A stretch of 64,000 nucleotides of DNA from the NCBI RefSeq assembly GCF_900009265.2, contig NZ_LR735015.1:105758-169757 (forward strand). The letters run 5' to 3'. The notes under the pieces are model-generated. The model did no database searches. It saw only the letters and a list, made by a program, of their open reading frames with translations, and had not been told where the DNA came from. Every line of letters begins with the position of its first letter. Position 1 is the stretch's first letter. Positions 58,409 through 64,000 of the stretch are shown here, in pieces. The position numbers and the translations under genes were made by a program. This stretch comes from Planktothrix paucivesiculata PCC 9631. GTDB lineage: Bacteria > Cyanobacteriota > Cyanobacteriia > Cyanobacteriales > Microcoleaceae.

Positions 58409-58840
58409 ATGCACCATGCCTCAATTCGCACGGCTAATATTCATCGAGCGATCGCTTTTTATGAAACCCTAGGATTTACTGTGTGTGAACGCTTTACCAC
58501 GGGGTACACCTTAGCCTGTTGGATGGAAGGTTTAAACGGACGGATCGAATTAATTGAAATTCCGCAACCGAAACCGGCTCCTGATGCTTTTGCAGATGAA
58601 CATTATGTGGGTTATTATCATCTTTCTTTTGATTTAACCCTTGAGGTTGACGATCTGACAAGTTGGCTCAATCATTTAAACCATCAGTTTAATACGAGGG
58701 TTAAAGAACAGCCTGATTTATTTCAACCCTTGACGGTTTTATTAAAACCCATGCAACAAATGATTGGAGAGCGGGTTTATGAAGTGATGTTTATTGCGGA
58801 TGCCGATGGTTTACCCTTAGAATTTATTCGCATTTTGTAG
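58409..58840 (+). CDS. VOC/glyoxalase-superfamily protein
   Basis: 143 residues. TANIHRAIAFYETLGFTVCERF at the N-terminus and EVMFIADADGLPLEFIRIL at the C-terminus give the paired beta-alpha-beta3 VOC fold. Probable metal-dependent small-molecule enzyme or binding protein; substrate unknown. Likely cotranscribed with the TIGR02652 gene. Confidence 0.85.
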   Translation: MHHASIRTANIHRAIAFYETLGFTVCERFTTGYTLACWMEGLNGRIELIEIPQPKPAPDAFADEHYVGYYHLSFDLTLEVDDLTSWLNHLNHQFNTRVKEQPDLFQPLTVLLKPMQQMIGERVYEVMFIADADGLPLEFIRIL

Positions 58841-59013
58841 GGTTTTCTATGCAGTGTCTAATGGTATGCCACATTTAGTTTATATTTGCCTGGCGACTCC
58901 TTAAAGATGGACAAGGGGACTCGGCTAGGGAGATTCTTAATATAAAATATTGCTGTATTGTCCCCAAAATTGATTAAGATTTTTGGCATCACCTGTTACT
59001 AAACCCCTCATTT

Positions 59014-59991
59014 ATGGATGGAAGCCTGATTTTATTTAACATCCTCAACCCTCCGATACTGTTTTTTTTCCTGGGGATGTTAGCTGTTTTTTGCAAATCG
59101 GATTTGGAAATCCCCCAACCCTTGCCAAAACTATTTTCCCTATACCTCCTATTAGCAATTGGATTTAAAGGGGGTTATGAGTTAGCACAAAGCGGGATGA
59201 ATACCCAAATTGCCTTAACGCTGATCGCCTCCATTGTCATGGCCTTGGTGGTTCCCGTCTATAGCTTTTTTATTTTACGCCTAAAATTAGATGCTTATAA
59301 TGCCGCCGCCATTGCCGCAACCTATGGTTCCATTAGTGCGGTGACATTTATTACCGCCAGTTCCTTCCTAGAAAAATTAGAGATTAGCTATGGGGGACAC
59401 ATGGTGGCGTCTCTGGCTTTAATGGAATCTCCAGCCATTATTATTGGGATCATTTTGGTGCGGGTTTTTGCTCCGGCTCAAGATGGTGAAACCGAACCCT
59501 TTTCTTGGGGAAAAGTTCTGCATGAATCGTTTTTAAATGGTTCTGTTTTTCTATTAGTTGGAAGTTTAATCATCGGACTATTAACAGGGGAAAAAGGCTG
59601 GGAAAAATTGGAACCTTTTACTCAGGGTATCTTCTACGGGGCTTTAACCTTTTTCCTCTTGGATATGGGGTTAGTGGCGGCGAAACGAATTCGTGAACTG
59701 AAAAAAACCGGATCATTTTTGATTGGTTTTTCTATCTTTGTTCCGATTGGGAATGCTATTTTGGGGATTATAATTGGGAAGGTCTTAGGGTTTGGTCAAG
59801 GGAATACCCTACTGTTTGCAATTTTGTCTGCAAGTGCTTCCTATATTGCAGTTCCAGCCGCGATCCGAATGACGATTCCCGAGGCTAATCCTAGTCTTTA
59901 CGTTTCGATGGCGCTGGCTGTGACTTTTCCGTTCAATATTATTGTGGGAATTCCTTTGTACTTACAAATCATTAAATATATTGGAGCCTAG
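59014..59991 (+). CDS. sbtA: Sodium-dependent bicarbonate transporter SbtA
   Basis: Na+/HCO3- symporter of the carbon-concentrating mechanism, in the plasma membrane. 325 residues with about ten hydrophobic segments. FKGGYELAQSG, ATYGSISAVTFITA and SASASYIAVPAAIRMTIPEANPSLY are SbtA signatures. It is shorter than the Synechocystis protein (374), mainly in the central cytoplasmic loop. Only 3 nt before sbtB, a clear operon. Confidence 0.93.
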   Translation: MDGSLILFNILNPPILFFFLGMLAVFCKSDLEIPQPLPKLFSLYLLLAIGFKGGYELAQSGMNTQIALTLIASIVMALVVPVYSFFILRLKLDAYNAAAIAATYGSISAVTFITASSFLEKLEISYGGHMVASLALMESPAIIIGIILVRVFAPAQDGETEPFSWGKVLHESFLNGSVFLLVGSLIIGLLTGEKGWEKLEPFTQGIFYGALTFFLLDMGLVAAKRIRELKKTGSFLIGFSIFVPIGNAILGIIIGKVLGFGQGNTLLFAILSASASYIAVPAAIRMTIPEANPSLYVSMALAVTFPFNIIVGIPLYLQIIKYIGA

Positions 59992-59994
59992 ATC

Positions 59995-60288
59995 ATGCAA
60001 GCCGTTAAAAAAGTTGAAATCATCATTAGTAGTTTGGAAATTAATAAGGTTTTATCTATTTTAGAACAATGTGAGGTGAAGGGATATACCGTCATGAAAA
60101 ATACATTAGGAAAAGGCGATCGCGGCTTTTCTAATGATGATTTTGGAGAAGTTTTTAGCAACTCCTATATTATGGCAGTTTGCACCACGGAACAACAATT
60201 AGAACAGGTTATTTCTAGCATTACTCCTCTGCTCAAACGGGTGGGAGGTGTGTGTTTAGTTAATGATGCCACTTGGATTCACCACTAG
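59995..60288 (+). CDS. sbtB: PII-like regulator SbtB
   Basis: Trimeric PII-like protein that binds adenine nucleotides and controls SbtA. 97 residues with the ferredoxin-like core (VEIIISSLEINKVLSILEQCEVKGYTVM). The chain ends NDATWIHH and lacks the C-terminal CGPxGC redox switch known from Synechocystis SbtB. Confidence 0.9.
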   Translation: MQAVKKVEIIISSLEINKVLSILEQCEVKGYTVMKNTLGKGDRGFSNDDFGEVFSNSYIMAVCTTEQQLEQVISSITPLLKRVGGVCLVNDATWIHH

Positions 60289-60378
60289 AATTTTGAATTT
60301 AGTATGCAGGATATCAGAAAGGTTGAGATCATGATTGATATGTTTCATAAGTGAATTAGTTTCACCAGGATAAATTCT

Positions 60379-61053
60379 ATGCCCATCAGAACAATTATTA
60401 AGGGTCTAAATGATTTTCAACAGAATTATTTTAAGGCCAACCAAGACTTGTTTGAAAGGCTGTCCCACGGTCAAAGTCCTGAGATTCTATTTATCACTTG
60501 TTGTGACTCGCGGATTGATCCCAACTTGCTGACTCAAAGCAAACCTGGGGAACTCTTTATTATTCGGAATTTTGGGAATACCATTCCCCCCTATGGAGCT
60601 TTGAATAGTAGTGAAGCCGCCGGAATTGAATATGCGGTGCAATCCTTAAATGTCAAGGAAATTATTATTTGTGGACATTCTCTGTGTGGGAGTATCAAAG
60701 GATTATTAAAACTGCAAAGTTTGTCTGATGAAATGCCTTTAGTCTATAATTGGTTAGACCATTATGGGGAATCGATTCGCCGAATTATTCGAGAAAATTA
60801 TCAAGGCTATTCTGAAGAAGAAGTCCTAAAAATTGCCACCCAAACAAATGTTTTAAATCAAGTGGCTAACTTAGAAACCTATCCGGTAATTCGTTCTCGA
60901 CTTCACGCCGGAAAGCTTTGTCTACACGCCTGGGTTTATGAACTGGAAACCGGACAGATTTTAGCCTATGATGTCAGTAAAAATCAGTTTGTAACCCTGC
61001 TTCAAGAACCTTTCCCAGTTCCTGACCCCTTATCAATGATGTATCCAGTTTAA
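60379..61053 (+). CDS. Beta-class carbonic anhydrase
   Basis: 224 residues. Zinc ligands are Cys and Asp in FITCCDSRIDPN (about 36-47) and His and Cys in ICGHSLCGSIKG (about 97-108). Interconverts CO2 and bicarbonate. Located 90 bp after sbtB, it completes a bicarbonate-handling cluster; it resembles IcfA/CcaA but subcellular location is not set by the sequence. Confidence 0.92.
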   Translation: MPIRTIIKGLNDFQQNYFKANQDLFERLSHGQSPEILFITCCDSRIDPNLLTQSKPGELFIIRNFGNTIPPYGALNSSEAAGIEYAVQSLNVKEIIICGHSLCGSIKGLLKLQSLSDEMPLVYNWLDHYGESIRRIIRENYQGYSEEEVLKIATQTNVLNQVANLETYPVIRSRLHAGKLCLHAWVYELETGQILAYDVSKNQFVTLLQEPFPVPDPLSMMYPV

Positions 61054-61081
61054 GTATTTAGATATCGATCAATAATTATAT

Positions 61082-61108
61082 CCCCGTCAAGCATAAATTT
61101 GAACGGGG
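61082..61108 (+). terminator. Terminator after the carbonic anhydrase gene
   Basis: CCCCGTCAA pairs with TTGAACGGGG (one bulge), followed by GATTTTGGTTT. Confidence 0.65.
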
Positions 61109-61145
61109 GATTTTGGTTTGATACAAAAAATCCGATCATCGTTAG

Positions 61146-61221
61146 GACTTACGCAAAGAAACCGGATTTCTCGCTAGATATCTAAGAAGAAACCAGATTT
61201 CTGACCTCGCGTGCGTAAGTC
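61146..61221. mobile_element. 76-bp MITE-like element
   Basis: Terminal inverted repeats GACTTACGCA / TGCGTAAGTC enclose two copies of a near-palindrome AGAAACC(G/A)GATTTCT. GGACTTACGCA ends are, from memory, common on small repeats in cyanobacterial genomes. No coding capacity. Confidence 0.65.
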
Positions 61222-61278
61222 ATGATCGTTTAAAATAGATTATGATGTTTTTTAGTAAAAAGGACAATATATTGAAGT

Positions 61279-62187
61279 ATGAATATCCCAATTATTCAGC
61301 AAAAATGGTGGAAAAAAAATCGAATCGTGCTGAGTTTCCTAATGGCCTTACTTTGTGTGATTCTATTGAGTGTTCCCGCCTGGGGTAATACCCGGAGAAC
61401 TCCTACCATCAGAATCCCAATTTTTGGGTTACATGATATTATAGACACAACTAATATTAATCAAAGTTCTAAAAATCGATCCCAATTTGATAGTGATTAT
61501 TCTAAACAAGATTTATATACGTTTCTAAATTATTTGGCTAAAAACAACTATTGGTTTTTAACCTCTCAAGATTTATTTATCTATTTTATTCAGAAATCCC
61601 AGCCTATTCCTGCTGAAAGAGTCGGGCAAAAACCGGTTATGATCAGCTTTGATGATGGCTACCACGGCGTTCATGAAAATGTTTTACCCATTTTGAAAGA
61701 TTTAGAAAAAAACTATAATCAAAAATTTAAAATTGTTTGGTTTGTGAATCCTGGTTTAATGGGCGTTAAGTTAAAAGACTTTTTACCCCATGCGACTTGT
61801 GAAGAACTCCGCGATGGTTATAAACGGGGCTATTATGATATTCAATCCCATGGTCAAACCCATCAACAATTAACTCTAATTAAAGGCAAAGATTTAAAAT
61901 TTGAACTCGAACAAGCAAAACTAGACTTGAGAACCTGTATGGAAGATTTAGATAGAAATAAATGGGTATCGGCTCATTTTGCCTATCCTTTTGGAAAAGT
62001 CAACCGTCGGGTAGAAAAATCCCTCTCGCCCTATTATTTAACCGGATATATCTATGATGGAAATATGGCGCGAATTAATCGCTATACTAATAAATATCGC
62101 ATCTCTCGGATTACAGTTAATCGCTATAGTTCCCCAAGAAGTTTAATTAGAATTGCTAAACGAGCTACAACCTTGAAAAAATCCTAG
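61279..62187 (+). CDS. Polysaccharide deacetylase-family protein
   Basis: 302 residues with an N-terminal membrane segment (about 16-36, cleaved or anchoring). NodB-type motifs are VMISFDDGYHG (catalytic Asp-Asp), IQSHGQTHQQL (metal His) and FAYPFGKVNRR. It would deacetylate extracellular sugar polymers; the target is unknown. The stop is 2 nt before the open frame of the KDPG aldolase. Confidence 0.88.
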   Translation: MNIPIIQQKWWKKNRIVLSFLMALLCVILLSVPAWGNTRRTPTIRIPIFGLHDIIDTTNINQSSKNRSQFDSDYSKQDLYTFLNYLAKNNYWFLTSQDLFIYFIQKSQPIPAERVGQKPVMISFDDGYHGVHENVLPILKDLEKNYNQKFKIVWFVNPGLMGVKLKDFLPHATCEELRDGYKRGYYDIQSHGQTHQQLTLIKGKDLKFELEQAKLDLRTCMEDLDRNKWVSAHFAYPFGKVNRRVEKSLSPYYLTGYIYDGNMARINRYTNKYRISRITVNRYSSPRSLIRIAKRATTLKKS

Positions 62188-62255
62188 GGTTGGAGAGAAA
62201 AAGCCATAAAAATGTGATAATATTAATCAATTTTAAGAATATTATCATCAATAAA

Positions 62256-62900
62256 GTGAATTCCGAACTCTGGTTATCTTGGTTAAAAAAATATCGAGCG
62301 ATCGCCGTGATTCGCTCTAGTCAAAAGCAACTGGGAAAACAAATGGCACAGGCGACGGCCGCCGGGGGCATGGGGTTAATTGAAATTACCTGGAATAGTG
62401 ATCAAGCCCCGGAATTAATTGCAGAATTACGATCTGAATTGCCGGGATGTTTGATCGGTACTGGAACATTATTTACAATTGAAGATGTACAAAAAGCGAT
62501 CGGATCGGGTGCTCAATTCCTATTTTCTCCCCATACTAACCCGGCGATGATTCAGGTGGCAAACAAAGCGGAAATTCCCATAATTCCGGGGGCATTATCC
62601 CCCACAGAAATCATCACCGCTTGGCAAGCCGGGGCTAGTTGTGTTAAGGTGTTTCCGATTTCATCGGTTGGGGGTGTAGATTATATTAGGAGTATTAAAG
62701 GGCCCCTGGGAGATATCCCCTTGATTCCCACGGGAGGGGTGAATTTAAACAATGCCGTTGCCTTTATTCAAGCCGGAGCGATCGCGGTGGGACTCGCCGG
62801 AGATTTATTTCCCCCTGATTTAATTGTAGAACAAAATTGGGTAGCGATCGCTCAAAAAACCCAAACCCTTCTGCAACAGTTATCCGAAATTTCTGCTTGA
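62256..62900 (+). CDS. eda: KDPG/KHG aldolase
   Basis: Class I aldolase cleaving 2-keto-3-deoxy-6-phosphogluconate to pyruvate and glyceraldehyde 3-phosphate. The Schiff-base lysine is in CVKVFPISSVGG and the catalytic Glu in GLIEITWNSD; IPTGGVNLNNA closes the phosphate site. About 214 residues if the GTG at 62256 is used; the frame is open to a TTG at 62190, which would add 22 Ile/Asn-rich residues not expected in the family. Start uncertain. Confidence 0.9.
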   Translation: MNSELWLSWLKKYRAIAVIRSSQKQLGKQMAQATAAGGMGLIEITWNSDQAPELIAELRSELPGCLIGTGTLFTIEDVQKAIGSGAQFLFSPHTNPAMIQVANKAEIPIIPGALSPTEIITAWQAGASCVKVFPISSVGGVDYIRSIKGPLGDIPLIPTGGVNLNNAVAFIQAGAIAVGLAGDLFPPDLIVEQNWVAIAQKTQTLLQQLSEISA

Positions 62901-63101
62901 AGGTGTGAAGAAATAGGCAAGAACAGAATATAATCTAAGATATCCTAGAATTCAAGCTGATTAATACATCTACTAACCCTCGCTTTTACCGATGCCCCGT
63001 AATCACAATCCTAGCCTTTAATCTGAACAGAACTTACCCGTTATTCGTATCAATGGTAAGGTTAATTCATGAATTACCTAAGCCCTATTTAACTCAAACC
63101 C

Positions 63102-63106
63102 AAGGA
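63102..63106 (+). promoter_or_regulatory. Ribosome binding site that fixes the L,D-transpeptidase start
   Basis: AGGAG about 6 nt before the ATG at 63113 supports that start over an ATG at 63053. Confidence 0.7.
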
Positions 63107-63112
63107 GTAGAT

Positions 63113-63682
63113 ATGAAAACTCTTAACCCCTTAATTAAATCCCTCTCTGGTTTTAGGTTTGATCTGGTTAAACCAACCCGTTTTCCTCGAACAAAATTAA
63201 GTTTTTTGGGAATAATAGCCAGCGCGACGGTGTTAACCTTAATTACCGGATTTTCTCCTGAAAACAGGGCGATCGCCAATGAACAACACAACCTGATTGC
63301 ACGCAATATGATAGAATTGCAGCAATCTTCTGAACGTTGGATTTTAATAGATTTATCTCGACAAAGGTTAATCGCTTGGGAAGGAAATCAGCCCGTGTAT
63401 GCAGTGATTGTTTCTACTGGAAAAGCGGACACTCCCACCCGCACCGGAGTCTTTAAAGTCTATACCAAATATGAAACTACCCGCATGACTGGCCCGGATT
63501 ATGATGTCCCCGATGTTCCCTACACAATGTACTACGACGGCGGCATGGCCATTCATGGAGCCTACTGGCATAATTTATTTGGCACACCCGTTTCCCATGG
63601 TTGCACGAATGTGGCGGTTGATCATGCCAAATGGTTATTTGAGTGGGCATCGGTGGGAACCCCCGTTATTGTCCATAAGTAA
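63113..63682 (+). CDS. L,D-transpeptidase
   Basis: YkuD-domain enzyme that makes 3-3 cross-links in peptidoglycan or attaches proteins to it, outside the plasma membrane. 189 residues from the ATG at 63113. A membrane/signal segment lies at about 29-46. The catalytic region is [10 protein letters not shown]...SHGCTNV with the nucleophile Cys and a His. Ends 2 nt before the phosphatase gene. Confidence 0.92.
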   Translation: MKTLNPLIKSLSGFRFDLVKPTRFPRTKLSFLGIIASATVLTLITGFSPENRAIANEQHNLIARNMIELQQSSERWILIDLSRQRLIAWEGNQPVYAVIVSTGKADTPTRTGVFKVYTKYETTRMTGPDYDVPDVPYTMYYDGGMAIHGAYWHNLFGTPVSHGCTNVAVDHAKWLFEWASVGTPVIVHK

Positions 63683-63684
63683 CT

Positions 63685-64000
63685 ATGCGAATTCTTGCCA
63701 TTGGTGATATTCATGGCTGCTCTATGGCTTGGGATACTCTCCTATTTATGATTAAGCCTCAAACCGATGATTTAATCATTACCCTAGGGGACTATGTGGA
63801 TCGAGGGCCAGATTCTAATGGGGTATTAGAAAGATTAATTACCCTGCACAAAACCGGACAGTTAGTCGCCTTGCGGGGAAACCACGAAATTCTGATGTTA
63901 GAAGCGCGGAACTCTCCTGAACAGTTTGAGGCTTGGTTTAAATGGGGAGGTGAGCAAACCTTGGCTTCCTATCCGACTATCGGAAAAAAACCTAAGTTAG
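63685..64000 (+). CDS. PPP-family metallophosphatase, partial at window end
   Basis: The frame starts MRILAIGDIHGCSMAWDTLL with the GDxHG metal-binding motif, followed by GDYVDRGPDS and LRGNHEIL, the three conserved blocks of PPP serine/threonine-type phosphatases. Cut by the window end after about 105 residues. Two nucleotides after the L,D-transpeptidase stop, so probably one operon. Confidence 0.92.
   Translation, partial: MRILAIGDIHGCSMAWDTLLFMIKPQTDDLIITLGDYVDRGPDSNGVLERLITLHKTGQLVALRGNHEILMLEARNSPEQFEAWFKWGGEQTLASYPTIGKKPKL

Overview
The window reads as chromosomal DNA of a filamentous cyanobacterium, most likely of the Oscillatoriales (Planktothrix-like; the genus is inference). The evidence is many copies of the HIP1 octamer GCGATCGC, moderately AT-rich DNA, and genes typical of cyanobacteria: RuBisCO activase with an RbcS-like tail, ycf54, crtE, ccs1/ccdA, cytM, petG, sbtA/sbtB, ferredoxin-dependent sulfite reductase, TIGR02652 and DUF3493 proteins. 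Housekeeping genes dominate and are arranged singly or in short operons on both strands.

0-13 kb: a cupin-like DUF985 gene, argS, a small four-helix membrane protein and ychF. A compact type II restriction-modification pair follows (C5-methyltransferase overlapping a PD-(D/E)XK nuclease). Next is a minus-strand Co/Ni ECF uptake operon (cbiMN, cbiQ, cbiO), whose upstream region carries a CCCC-TATA-GGGG palindrome resembling CsoR/RcnR/InrS-type operators. Then a PLP decarboxylase, cbiT and cdsA. 12.7-13.2 kb holds an antitoxin with a broken PIN toxin.

13-31 kb: cytochrome c maturation (ccdA, ccs1), a secreted pentapeptide protein, rca, pdxJ, ycf54, a PAP2-related membrane protein, crtE, folD, a lipoprotein, a NUDIX hydrolase, an M23 peptidase, nnr, ligA, an HD-domain protein, truB, yidD and two RTX calcium-binding proteins.

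31-49 kb is the more accessory part. It has long intergenic stretches, a DUF1565 beta-helix protein, an internally deleted ISAs1 element, thrS, a probable IS200/IS605 remnant, a RelE/ParE-type toxin-antitoxin pair, Uma2 genes, hemE, an RDD-HEAT-pentapeptide protein and glgA. At 46-48.5 kb lies a leucine-rich-repeat/DUF6745-like gene with two small companion genes; each companion is followed by a fragment of a second or third copy of the LRR gene's 3' end.

49-64 kb: sir with a ribbon-helix-helix-like C-terminal tail, rsmE, tRNA-Thr(UGU), divergent cytM and petG (petG has a GTG start and only 38 codons), and a 0.8 kb non-coding stretch with a diverged duplication. Then a REC-wHTH-Hpt-REC-REC regulator, panB, a gamma-carbonic anhydrase-like gene, an inorganic-carbon cluster (sbtA, sbtB, beta-carbonic anhydrase), a polysaccharide deacetylase, a KDPG aldolase, an L,D-transpeptidase and the start of a PPP-type phosphatase cut by the window end.

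The most striking non-coding pattern is that short tandem repeat arrays (TACCCAT, TTCGTAA, GGGAACA, CTTCCCCTG, CGCAACAACGG units) lie within about 10 nt of stop codons at eight loci. Several dispersed repeats are also present: a 60-bp repeat, a 20-bp hairpin repeat and a 76-bp MITE-like element.
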